From the NCBI GenBank assembly GCA_030544235.1, contig CM060469.1:16920017-16984016 (forward strand): a stretch of DNA of 64,000 nt. Direction: 5' to 3'. Position numbers and translations under genes: made by a program. Below, piece by piece: positions 1 to 10,913 of this stretch (its first letter is position 1; each line of letters starts with the position of its first letter). Below the pieces are notes generated by a model that was not told the DNA's origin, searched no databases, and was given only the letters and a program-made list of their open reading frames with translations. This stretch comes from Lepturacanthus savala (Eukaryota; Chordata; Actinopteri; Scombriformes; Trichiuridae).

Positions 1-1140
1 CAGGAATAAGTAGCTGAGGCCAGTTTTATAATCCAGCAAATGCCATTTTGTGAGTTGTGAGCTGTGATCTTTCATCACAGCCTTTGTAACTCTACTCTGC
101 TTTATGTCCATCTTAGACACATTCTATTACTACTCAGAATCATCATCAAACAAGGTGCTGTATTTGCAAATCTCATAATTCCCATCGTAATTATGGGAAA
201 TAAAATTTTAAAAAATCATGTTATTCACTATAATTCATCAATTGGAGTTTTTGTGACTTATATTATATCCAAACTGAACTCTACAAGTTATTTAAGCTAA
301 AATAAGAGTTACAGAATGAGAATCGGTTCCTGTGATGATTTGAATTCCTCCACAGCTTTTGACTGGGGCGTAGGATGGGTTCATACTCCCATCTTGTGGC
401 TAGGAAGGGTTCCAGCAAACATTTAATAAAGGGAATCTGGATAGGCACTATCTAAATAACATGCAAACATGATATGTTTTTTTTTTTAAGTAAAAGAATA
501 TTCCCACTGGGCAAACCCAGAGGGAAAGTGGACAAATGAAATCAGCGGTGGAAAATCTGATTGAGCACCATCATGATAAGCTTATATTTGTGTCATTAAT
601 CTGCACAATGGGAGTCCCGACATAACATGTGAGTCACTCTCTGTAACCCCGTAGCACGCTCATTTCTCCACGTGTTTTCTTTTCCGTTAAAATTAGATCT
701 AGATCACAATCTGGCGGATGTCAAAGTCAATGTGAACAACCTGACACTTAAGCTGATCCAGCAGCATTTTCCCTCCACATCAAGCCTAACCTTTTCATCA
801 TCTGATGGGTTTTTGGAGTCCTAGAAATGCCTGTTTAATCCAGGCAGCTGGAGAAGATAAAGGAACCCGGTTGTCGAGCACACCACTGACTCTCATCACA
901 GGACGCCGTTTCAAACAATTACTCTGCCATTTCCCTCCTACGGCCTGATGAGCCGTGCATTGTGCTCGGTTGAACAAAGACGGTCTTGATTTGGCGCCTT
1001 TAGCATCTTCTGTGGACCCGCTTTTCTCATCCTGCCGGAATGCTGACTGACAACTTTTGCGGTCTGCCCCCGTTTCAATTGCCTTTTTACCCATTAGGTT
1101 TTTTGAGGTTGGAAAGAGAAAAGGAACAGAGAAGCATAGT

Positions 1141-1197
1141 GAGAGAGAGAGAGCGAGAGAGAGAGAGAGAGCGAGAGAGAGAGAGAGAGAGAGAGAG
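1141..1197. repeat. (GA)n microsatellite
   Basis: This is an almost pure GA dinucleotide run with two GC interruptions (GAGC), about 57 bases long. It creates artificial open frames of alternating Arg and Glu on the + strand, which should not be read as protein. Confidence 0.95.
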
Positions 1198-1904
1198 GCC
1201 AGCTACTGGGAGTTTTTTTGGATTCCTAACAACACCATGGAACAAAACACACATTGAGGTATAGTGCGAGGGAGAGAGCAGAGTTGGATTTCAGGTTATG
1301 TAATGCAGCGAGCTGGATGTTGATATCAGGTTCTTATGTCAGGACGCAGCGCCAAGAAAAAGAGGCTACTGTTAGCAGCTACCTAATAAAGACCAGACAG
1401 CCGTCACATTACACATGGCAACGCCAGGCGAGGACGGTCTCACTTATACCAGGGACAAGTAAATATTATGGTGCGGGATCAGTCACCTTGAAATCTTTTA
1501 TAACGCATAAGCTCTGGCAGATGTGCTTAGGATTTAGGATAAATGAGCTGCTGAGCATCAGGATAAAAGCTGCTGACTTTGCTCGTTCTACTCTGAACAT
1601 CGTCTATCATCATCTTCAGAAAAATACTACTCAACTGAACATGAACATTTTTTCCCCAAATGGACTAATAATAGCTAACTAACATGGTGGTGTGTTGTCA
1701 TTTATCTGTGAGGCAGGTAATAGGCCACAGTTCTTGGAGGCGGTGCAATATAGATCAGCATCAAGTTGATTAATAATTTGCATGAAATGCAAATAGATTC
1801 AAATAATTGTATAATATGGTAGCATCTAAGGATGTAATTATGAATATGTTAAAATATCAATAATCAGCTCATTGGATGTACAGTACTGTTGCTGCTTCAT
1901 TATA

Positions 1905-2730
1905 GAATGCAGCCGATGATTAATTTCAATGTTAATTAATAAATTTTTGGCTATAAAATGTAGGATAATAGTGAAAAATGTCCACAAATTCTTGATTTGT
2001 TACAACCAATAGTTGAAAATGAAAAGAAATTCAACTCACTATATAAGACAAAGAAGTGCAGCTAATCTTCACATTTGAGAAGTTGTGTAAGCAGCAAATT
2101 GATGTGGATACATTTGTGGTTTTAAGGACCAAAAATCATCTCAATATAGCTTATCATCTCAAAACAAGGGACAGAATTTATATGGCTTCTAAATCTTCCA
2201 TATAATCAAAAAGCAAGCAAAGCGGCAGGTAACGACTATTTTGAGTCAATTAATCTATTGATTATTGAAAACGATTAATCGATCAGTAGATTGGTTAAAT
2301 ATAAGTGTGAAATGTCAATCACTGTTTCTCACAGCTAAAGATTCACTTAAAATATCCAACAGTCCACAGCCCAAAGATCATTGATTTACTAAAGAAACCA
2401 GAAAATAATAATTTGAGGAGCTAGAACCTGAGAATTTGGACATTTTCTTCTTAAAACAGATTATCAAAATAGGTGTCAGTTAATGTTATGGATTGTAACT
2501 AATTGATTAACTGTGCAGCTCTATTTTCAATGATATTGGGACCTTTAAATTGTTGTTTTATCCGAACAACAGTGCACAAGACAAAGAAGTGCAGCTCCTC
2601 TTCCATATTTAAGAATCTTTAACAGCAAATGTGGGATTTTTGCTTCAATTGTGATGAATCAACTATCAAATCCTTTGCAATTCAACAGTCAACAATGTAA
2701 TCAATCTATTAATTACTTCAACTCCAAAAT
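1905..2730. repeat. Cluster of AATCGATTAATCG-type interspersed repeats
   Basis: Two or three degraded copies of a short interspersed family sit side by side. Landmarks are a run of TTAATC/GATTAATCG motifs near 2245-2290, the phrase AAAGAAACCAGAAAATAATA near 2390, and GTGCAGCTCTA near 2511, which ends one copy. The phrase ACAAAGAAGTGCAGC occurs twice, near 2048 and 2581, showing duplication of part of the unit. Related copies lie at about 8990-9235 and 49560-49875. The family is common in teleost genomes; its transposon class is not established from this window. Confidence 0.6.
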
Positions 2731-3361
2731 TATGTTACACATATTTTTTTTCTTTTTGTTCCCAGGCTTAAATGTTAACAGCACGTACGGCAGCGATGAG
2801 TCAAAACGCTGAGTTCCCAGCGCCACGGGACGTCTCTGGGAACTAAACATGCAGATAGCGAGCTGATGATTCTTAGCTCACATAAATATTTGTTTTGGAG
2901 AGCGTTGCCTTGTTTAGATGCTGGTGGTTCCTGACACCGCTCCAGACGGTAAAGTCTAAAATAGCTCCCATCTGTTCAAATGGTACAGTGAGGAGTTCCT
3001 CGCAGACCAAAGTGTTCTCTATAGCGGAAAAAAGTAATAATCTTTTGGGTCTCCACGTAAAAAACACGCTTTTTATAGTAGCCAATTCTAAATACGATTT
3101 GTCAGCGGGGCGTCTGGCAGATCTTTTCGCATCCACTGCTGTTTTTTTGCTCCTCAAAGCCATTCATTATAAGTCGGCCACTGTGACCTGAACAGAATGT
3201 GGCTCAAAATGTAAACAAAACGGCAAACACTGACTAATAGAAAGTAGAAGGGAGTCAGACAGCCGCCATGTTGACTCACTGACTACTGTCACTTCTTGAC
3301 TAAAATTTTATTTATACATATACCCAAAGAGAAGGAAAGTGTTGGCTTGAGTTCCACCTAC

Positions 3362-6300
3362 TATGCAGCTTCGTGGTTGCCTGGGCAGGTCATGTAGGGC
3401 ACGTAGGCTGCTATGGACTGGATCTGCCTCATGAACTCATCCCCGATCCTGGCGTTGTCCTGCAACAGCGCCGTTCAGCCGTTAAACGTGACGCCAAAGA
3501 TGTTTTCCCCGCCTCGTCACACGAGGCCGTTTCATTCCTCTCCTTTCACCGACACTAAAACAAATTACTTTTCAGAAGTGCTTATGTTGATTTTCCAGAC
3601 GGCTTCAGGAACATACTGTATCACCAAACAAACCTCACTGTTTTCTTTCTTTTTTTTAAAAAAGATTTTATTAGATATCCTAATACGGGCTTCAAAACTT
3701 TTAACAACATACTGCGGTTCAATGCTGCCCTGATGTCTTTTACCTGCCACAGCCATTAATAACCATTTCAACAAAATGCCCCTTCTCTGTTTTCTATTTA
3801 TAATATCACTGAAGCCGCAGGATGTGCTTGTACATTCCAGCTGAAAACACAGCTTGGATGAATTACACTTATTAGCGTCTGCAGTAGTCTGCTGATTGCA
3901 TTTAGATTTCTCTCCATATTTGGAAAAAAAAATGCATTAATAATGCAAGAATTTCACTTCAGGAAAATGATATTAGCATCCAAGACAAGGTTATGTCCGC
4001 TTAATATTGAAGATGACAGCTGGGAGCTGTTCAGATGAGCAAATATGTTATTGGGACATAAGATTTGGGGTTTTGAATGGCACTATTTTATTCTTGAAAT
4101 ACTTGAGCGACAGGACCTTAGATCTCGTCTTTCACCACAGGCTTATGGCATTTCACAGTAATTATAAACTGTGTGGCGGTGGGGCACTGGAGCAAGGTAA
4201 AGTGGCTTATCTCATCTGTCACTGTGGCATTAGCGGCATATCAGAGGGACTTTAGGCTATTGAAAGAAATGTGAAATGATCTTAGCTGGACACAGAATCA
4301 CAATTCATGATATTAGAAAGACAGAAGAGTACCTCATGCATATCATAGGCAAAATCCCCTGTAAAACAGAAAAAGCACACCGATTAGAATGTAGCAGCTT
4401 TTTCCTGAGTTTTTAGGAGCTTTTACTTGTCGGCACCCTAACAAGACAACAATATATCTCAAAGTGATCTGTGGAAAAACGATTCCCACGGATGCTGTGT
4501 TTGCCCTAAAGTTTTTCATAATTTCACCCTCAGTCATTTAATGTTCTGTTGTTAAACTAACAATCATTCTACATTTTGGGAAAAATACTTGCTTGCTTTC
4601 TGGCAGAGTTTAATAAAATCAATTCAATTACTCACACAAAATTTGACACATGCTTAATACAAGACAAACAAATCTTCTGATCTAACAAGCAATAAAGAAA
4701 TGAAGAAAATGAATATATCTTCCATAATATTAAACTGTTCCTTTGATAAATCTTGTGAACTACCGTAAAGTTCTTCAAGCACTCATTATAGAGAGCAATG
4801 AGAGGGGTTTTATTAAGAGTCATTATTTAATTGGACATATTGGTTGAAACCACCTCAGCTGTTTTTTTATTTCACTATTTCCTCCCTGATGAAGACCCTG
4901 TAAGGTGGAACCCCATCAGCATTTTAATTAATGTGTCCAACTCAATCAAATCTCCTAATATCGCTCAGTGACAAAATGGGTGAGATACATATGTGGTGCT
5001 CTTCCCCTTTAAGTGTTAGTGCTGCACCGGGTGAGATGTTGGACTATTTCTTATCGGCGTGGAGCTTACCTATGTGTAAGATGACGTCATACATGCCCAG
5101 CTGTGTTTCCTTCTGCAGTCGAGCCAGGGACTGGGGGTTCTCGTTGCCCAGGTCGCCGTACAGAGCGAACCTGGGACTGAAACTGGTGCTGTCGTTCAAC
5201 GCGGTGAAGGAGAACACGTCACTCCAGCCCTGATCGCTGCCACAGTGGTACACTGAAATAAAAATGACTTTAGTTATGTAGATTATATGATGAGATGGTC
5301 TGACAAACCCCAACAACAAAAAAAGAAGAGCCAGCAACATTAAAGTTCCACCAAGGTTTATGCAGGAATCCTGAAGTTCATTTCAATATCATATTTAAGA
5401 CTTTTTAAAGACTCCTTCTTAAAATATTTTAAAATCTCAATCTCATACTTCAAGCAGTAATCAACACTTTAACTTATTAAACAATTGCATTTAAATTTAT
5501 AGAATAAGAGAATGCAGATCAGGTGCTCAATTATGATAAAATCATTAAAGAGATATATAGTTATTTTTGTCAATATTGAGATCATGATAATCAACTTTGG
5601 AAACATCATGTATTTATTTATTTGTATTTATTGGTCAGGGACAATACAAAAACAATGCACCAAGTTACAAAAACAAAATACTGTTGCATTGTATATGGGG
5701 TTTATATATAAGGCTCATTTGCAACCCCAATCCCTGGTTGCAACCCCAATCCTAGGCCTTTCTAGAATATACACTTATCTATCTAAAGATGATTTTTATA
5801 TAAATTACAAAGAAGCTCCATACAAATACAATTCCAAATTTGCACTACCAAATTCATGGTTCTATATACAAATGCAAGCTATGACAGAATAACGTCAAAT
5901 TCCTAAAAATGTAAAATGTATCATGATTTTTTAAGTTGTGTTTTGAATAATGGATTTCCTTTGAATATAATTCAAATGGAAAATAAATGTTTAATTCATA
6001 AAAAACATCTTCTAATCATCATCTTAAATCTATACTCCAGAACCCTTTAAAGACTAAGTTAAACCAAAGGCAAAGTTTATTAAAATATATCTTAGCTCAC
6101 AGAAAGTCAAATTCTTTGGACAAATAATAAATATCAGCAAATTCTAACACCTTGAAAAATCGTGATTAAGTTTTCAATAGTTTTAGGGCCCTCATTTTAA
6201 GACTCAGTGGACACCCTGCACACCCACCATAAGTAGCAGCAGGTTTGAGGCCTGTGAGAGTGACTCTGTGGATATACATCTTCCTCTTCTCTGTTCCAGA

Positions 6301-8505
6301 GTCAACAAACAGAGCAGCGTCACCTTTGGCCGTCATCTCAAAGAGCCGACCCCCCAACAAGCCGTACTCCACATTGCTCTCCGTTTTATTGAATGAGGTC
6401 CAGGTCACCTCCATGGAACCTGGCACTCCTGTGGAGAAAAGCTCAAAAATTGGAAATCCGATGCAGATTGATTTGACAGAACTACTTGATTCAGTTTTAT
6501 AAAAAGCCAGGAGATGCTCATGGAAATGCTGACCTCGCACAAGAGCGTTTGATCTGATCCTTTTGGCAAGATATAACCATCAGAGAGGTGAGTCAAGCTG
6601 ACAGCCGGCCAGATACTCATTTCATCGAGACATCAACTCATTTAAATGACTACCACATGTTTCACCTTCTTAAACAATGAACTAAGATTTATGCTGCACT
6701 GGCTGTGTGATCCAAGGTTTCTAGGCAGTAGAAAACTTCAGCAGGAAATGTTGCTTCATCAGAGCCCTAAACATATTTATTACATTTTATATCAAGATTA
6801 CTTAAAGCGGATGCAAACGCCAATGAATTCCAGTGTTTGGAAGGAAGTGTATGGAAAGCATGTGAATCACAATGTCTGTTAAGATATCGGTGCCTTAGGA
6901 GCACAAACGTTTTGGGATTTTTGGAAATCGTTCCAGTAACGGTTTCAAAAACCGCCAAATTGCATTATCAAGTTCCCACTTCCCGCTCAAACTGCAGAGA
7001 AGTTCCCAGGCAGATAATAAACAGTTGCGTGATGCCTGAGTTTTTGGAATTTTGTTTCTAGGTCATTGGAGAAAATCATTAAAAAAAATAGGGTTTAACA
7101 TCCAAAAACCTTCAACTTACGCTTTTATGTCCGGATCTACTAAGATCCAAAAAATAAAGGGTATGGCGCTGCGATCTGGCTTCAGATGCAGGATATCTGT
7201 CAGCATATCAGCCCTGCACAGCAACACTGTATTTTGTCTTCAGATGCTACAGAAGCTTTTCATGCAGTATGAAGCAACTGAAGACAGCACAATCATCCAC
7301 ATTCATTTTTAGACTGATTTACTGATTTTCCTGCTTTGCACATTAATTACATGCGTCTTTCCTTGAAATCTATTGAATTCAGGCACAATCCTCCTCACAG
7401 ATTGTGTGTGTGCTACTTTAATTTATTTATATTTTCTCCTCCCAGTATTGTGCAGAATTGTGTGTAAATGCCCTTTCTTGTATATTTATTGAGGCAAGAG
7501 ACCCAGGCCTCAGTGCACAGTGTTATTAAGGATAGTAATCGGTTTATATTTTTACACTACCTTTCAAACATTTTGGGGTCACCCAGAAAATGTAGTGTTT
7601 TCTATGAAAAGCCACACTTTTATTTACCACCATGCATCTTAAAATGAATAGAAAATATAGTCAAGACATTGAGACCCTGTTAGAAATGATGATCTGAAAT
7701 AGTAATTTTTTCCTTCAAACTTTGCTTTCATCAAATTAGTTTTCTAGCTTCTCAAACCAGCTAAACTGTTTTCAGCTGTGCTGACATGAATGCACCAGGG
7801 TTTTCTAATCATCCATTAGCTTTCTGACGCAATAAGCAAACACGTTGTACCATTAGAACACTGGAGTGATAGTTGCTGGAAATGTGGCTCTGTATACCTA
7901 TGGAGATATTGCAGTAAAAACCATTGACATTTGGAGCTAGAATAGTCATTTAGCACATTAGCAATGTATAGAGTGTATTTCTGATTAGTTTAAAGTTATT
8001 AGGTTATTAAGTTAAGTTTATTGAAGTAACTGTGCTTCTCTTTCAAAATTAAGGAAAGTTGAAAAGGGACCCTAATCTTTTGAATGGTAGTGTATTCACG
8101 CATGCCATCATGTTTTTATACACTTTATAAGGGTCAGATTTGCAAACCTTTAGCAATTCTGGCCCTTATTCATTATATTATTGAGAATATTTCAGTTATC
8201 AGTTACTGGTCTAAAGCTGAAAAAGCATTCTTCCCCCTATAAAAAGTTTGTGTGGATATCTGGACCAGTTTTCTACGGCCCACATTTAAAGAGCCGTGTG
8301 TAGGAAACAGAGGGCATGGATACAAGTTTGAATTGCTGAAGGGAAAACGGTGCCCTTACATTAAAAAACACTGATAGAGCCGGGTCAAACACTTACCTGG
8401 GTAGGAGAGATGCACCTGCTCCGGCTGGGTCCAAATGGGAGGAACCCCCACCACCAACAGGGGAGCGAGGCTCAGCAAGGCACAGGCAGCATGAACAGGC
8501 ACCAT
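3362..8505 (-). CDS. acp7: Acid phosphatase type 7 (purple acid phosphatase-like), 5' five coding exons, 3' end outside window
   Basis: This is the N-terminal half of a secreted purple acid phosphatase, a dinuclear-metal phosphoesterase. Coding exons on the - strand are 8505-8397, 6428-6228, 5252-5070, 4358-4333 and 3459-3362; all junctions are GT-AG and phases agree, giving 205 residues. The protein starts with a signal peptide (residues 1 to about 21), then an N-terminal fibronectin-like domain (VTWTSF, TGLKP, YHCGSDQGWS). The first three metal-binding motifs are present: YGDLG (Asp137), GDFAYD (Asp166, Tyr169) and GNHE (Asn201, His202). The later VxxH and GHxH motifs must lie in exons left of the window. 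Human ACP7 is about 438 residues, so roughly half is here. The start ATG follows an acceptor at 8518-8519, so a non-coding 5' exon exists upstream. The fourth exon is only 26 bases and is easily missed. Confidence 0.92.
7553..8094. mobile_element. Non-autonomous Tc1/mariner-type element in acp7 intron 1
   Basis: The left end reads TACACTACCTTTCAAA and the right end, reverse-complemented, reads TACACTACCATTCAAAAG, so the ends are inverted repeats differing at one position over the first 16 bases. Both ends begin with TA, the usual Tc1/mariner target. The 542-base interior has no transposase frame. It sits in the first coding intron of acp7. Confidence 0.8.
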
Positions 8506-8517
8506 TTTAACACTTGA
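8506..8517 (-). other. acp7: acp7 5' UTR segment of the first coding exon
   Basis: On the - strand the acceptor TTGCTGCAG, with a T-rich tract before it, is followed after 12 bases by the acp7 start codon. The first coding exon is therefore preceded by at least one untranslated exon, which I could not locate; it must lie between about 8.6 and 10.1 kb. Confidence 0.6.
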
Positions 8518-8989
8518 CTGCAGCAACACAAACAAAAGCAAGGTTAAAGTACAGTGGCCACACACACAGTAAAAATGAAACTGTTTTGTTCCTCAAATCA
8601 CATGATCTCCAAAGCTTGCGAACCAAACATCACATGACAGCCATAAATAAGTGGATCATCAGGTCTATTTTTAAGTCATATTATATGATTTACATATGTA
8701 CGGCCTTCTAATAACACACCTTACCTCAGTGCTACTTTACATCATGCTCAGTGGAAGCCACACGCTGCATCTGCAGTATTTTGGCCTCCGACAAGGAGCA
8801 TCTAAATCAGTCAACCCATGTGATGAAAAGGCAGAATCAAAAACAGCAGCGTTAGCGGGAGGAAAGAGATGATGGTGTCAATAAAAGCAGCTGATGTTGT
8901 TTTTCACTGTGCAATCAGGGAAGCACCAAAGTTGCCAAAGCAAACACACCTAACAACAGAGATCAGCCACCAAGCCACAGCATTAGAGC

Positions 8990-9235
8990 TACAATAATTA
9001 GTCGCCAGCTATTTCATTAATCGACTTCATAATCCATTGCATGATTCATAAGAAGAAATGTCCAAAATCTCTGCTTCCAGCTTCTCAAATCTATTTATTT
9101 TCTGTTTTTTTTGGTCTTCTATAATAGGAAATTGATGATCATTGGGTTGCGGACTCTTGGTCTGGACAAATAAAAAGACATTTCACATTGCATAGATTAA
9201 TCAACTACTGAAATAGTTGATAGTTACAACCCAGC
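8990..9235. repeat. AATCGATTAATCG-type interspersed repeat
   Basis: The stretch starts with AGAGCTACAATAATTAGTCG and ends with AATAGTTGATAGTTACAAC. It shares the layout of the copies at about 1905-2730: a start resembling TAGAGCTGCAACTAA, a middle with a TTGATGATCATTGGG block, and a similar end. It is a degraded copy with no coding capacity. Confidence 0.55.
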
Positions 9236-9539
9236 ATCAATGAAGCTGATATTCCTCTTTGATAAAGCTAAAGGTGCAACTGTGATGTGGTTAAGTTTCG
9301 TTTGAGTGATGTCTTTTAAGTTGATGATGTACTCTTTAACAATTATTTATCAGTCAGATCAGATGACTGAAAACCTCCAGTCTGGACATCTACTACAGTG
9401 AAGAGTTTAGTTTTCAAATATGCATCATTGCTATCTAGAGTCGCCAGAGGGCACCCTGCAGCAGCTGCAGCATGAATAGACCCTTTATTCTCTGATACTG
9501 AGGGATATCATCAGTTATTAGTCAGTCTCCTTATAAACG

Positions 9540-10230
9540 ATACGCTAACCGAATCAGAGGGAATTTTAACTCCTATTATCGCTCCTTAAGGAAAAGCAAA
9601 ACAACGTGAGTACGACGGATACTAATGTGGGATACGTGACGTTCATTTATGCCACTTTGAATGCTGTAACGCAGTTATAAGTTAACGTGGTTTTATTAAT
9701 TGTGTCCTAGGCCGCGGGTTGTGACGTTATACCGTGTTATTACAGCTGGCTAGCTGCTAAATGAGTTTACTTTTACGTTAACGTTAGCTATAACGGTAAC
9801 ACTCCGCACTATTAAAGCCGTTTTTGTGTTGTCTCTGAACGATTCAACACAAAACAACACTTTAGCGATGAAGAATAAGAAGCAGAAACAAGTTCTGACC
9901 TGAATAATTTAGCTCAATGTCGAGTTTGTTACTTAAAAATCTCTCACAACATAACTCAGCTGTTTAACTCGGGAGAAGTTCCTGCATACGTCATTGTGCC
10001 CACACGCATTGTGGGAAACGGTGTTTTATTAAGTTCAAAGCACAAACTTCCCTCCGAGGCTGGAGCATGAAACTGTAGGATTATCAATTAAATATATATG
10101 AAAATGCTTGAATATTGCTTGGGCTTAATTTAAGGAAACATTGTATTTTGATTGTCTTGTTGAGTTTACCTGACCGCAATAGAACTACGGAATCCGAGAA
10201 CGGCCATGCTCGCAACACATTTTTTTTAAA
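9540..10230. promoter_or_regulatory. Candidate shared promoter region between acp7 and katnbl1
   Basis: The two genes are transcribed away from each other and their first coding exons are 2.4 kb apart. Within this interval CpG dinucleotides become denser than in the flanks (for example around 9600-9740 and 9950-10020), and short GC-rich blocks such as GGCCGCGGG (9710) and GCATTGTGGGAAACG (10007) appear. Housekeeping genes like katnbl1 often start in such sequence. No TATA box or first exon could be fixed, so this is a location guess. Confidence 0.35.
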
Positions 10231-10359
10231 GATACATTTGGGAATTTTATTGGATATATATTTTTGGTTTTAAATATCAGTCAATCTCAATATAATTTGA
10301 TTAATTTGGAACTCTAGAAATAAGAGGTAGTTTTATGTCTCTCATGAATATTAATGAGC

Positions 10360-10770
10360 CTCCCCTCTGGTTGGCCGATTTAAATTGCTGTGAATACAGC
10401 GGGTGGGCAGTGGCTATTTAGTTGTGACATCACAACCACAGGGAAGATCTGGTTGCTGTTTTTCTTAAGATGCAGTTTCTGAATACGGCTGTGTGTATAT
10501 CTCTGTGCACTGAGTTTTATGATTATGACATTTATGACAGATGAGCCTATTTTCGCCTTATTCTTATATTTGTTGGTTCTTATTCCTTCTCTTCATTAAT
10601 TTTCCTTTCTCTCATTTACAATTACAAATTTCACAAAATGAAAACACTTAAAAGGTATTGTTCATGCATAAAATATCCTATTATATTATGACCAGGAATT
10701 AACCTGCAATTTGGCTTTGAAACAGATGTCACTAATAAAGGTGCTGTTAATAATAATGGGACCTTGAAAT
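10360..10770. repeat. Degraded TTAA-type MITE copy in katnbl1 5' region
   Basis: This stretch aligns by eye with the better-preserved element at 54581-54926. Shared phrases are GTTGTGACATCACAAC (near 10420), CAGTTTCTGAATAC followed by GTGTGTAT and TCTCTGTG (near 10473-10505), and a right end of ATGGGACCTT (near 10756). The left end is eroded and may lie further left. Confidence 0.6.
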
Positions 10771-10913
10771 GACAGTTGATTGAAAGTTGATGATATTGTT
10801 CTCTCAAGATAACAAAGCTTGTTTTTTGAGATAAAAAGATAATTAACTCTTGTTCTCAAGATAATGGTGTTTCATTAAGGATCTGAAAAACGGCTTCTCT
10901 TTCTCTAGATTTA

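Larger units (their letters stand above)
1..3361. other. acp7 intron or sequence beyond it, repeat-bearing
   Basis: No exon is recognised here. The acp7 exon ending at 3362 has a good splice donor, but its expected continuation (the residues after the GNHE motif) was not found anywhere to the left, so most or all of this stretch is probably intron of acp7. It contains a (GA)n microsatellite at 1141-1197 and a cluster of interspersed repeats at about 1905-2730. The open frames seen near 1.0-1.7 kb and 2.9-3.2 kb show no domain or splice context and look like chance. Confidence 0.5.

Noticed and set aside
1040..1264. Frame with long Arg-Glu repeat
   Set aside because: It is translation of the (GA)n microsatellite.
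2873..3191. Overlapping 96- and 98-codon frames on opposite strands
   Set aside because: They are not the missing acp7 exon (no phosphatase motif), and each mirrors the other, so at least one is chance and neither shows gene features.
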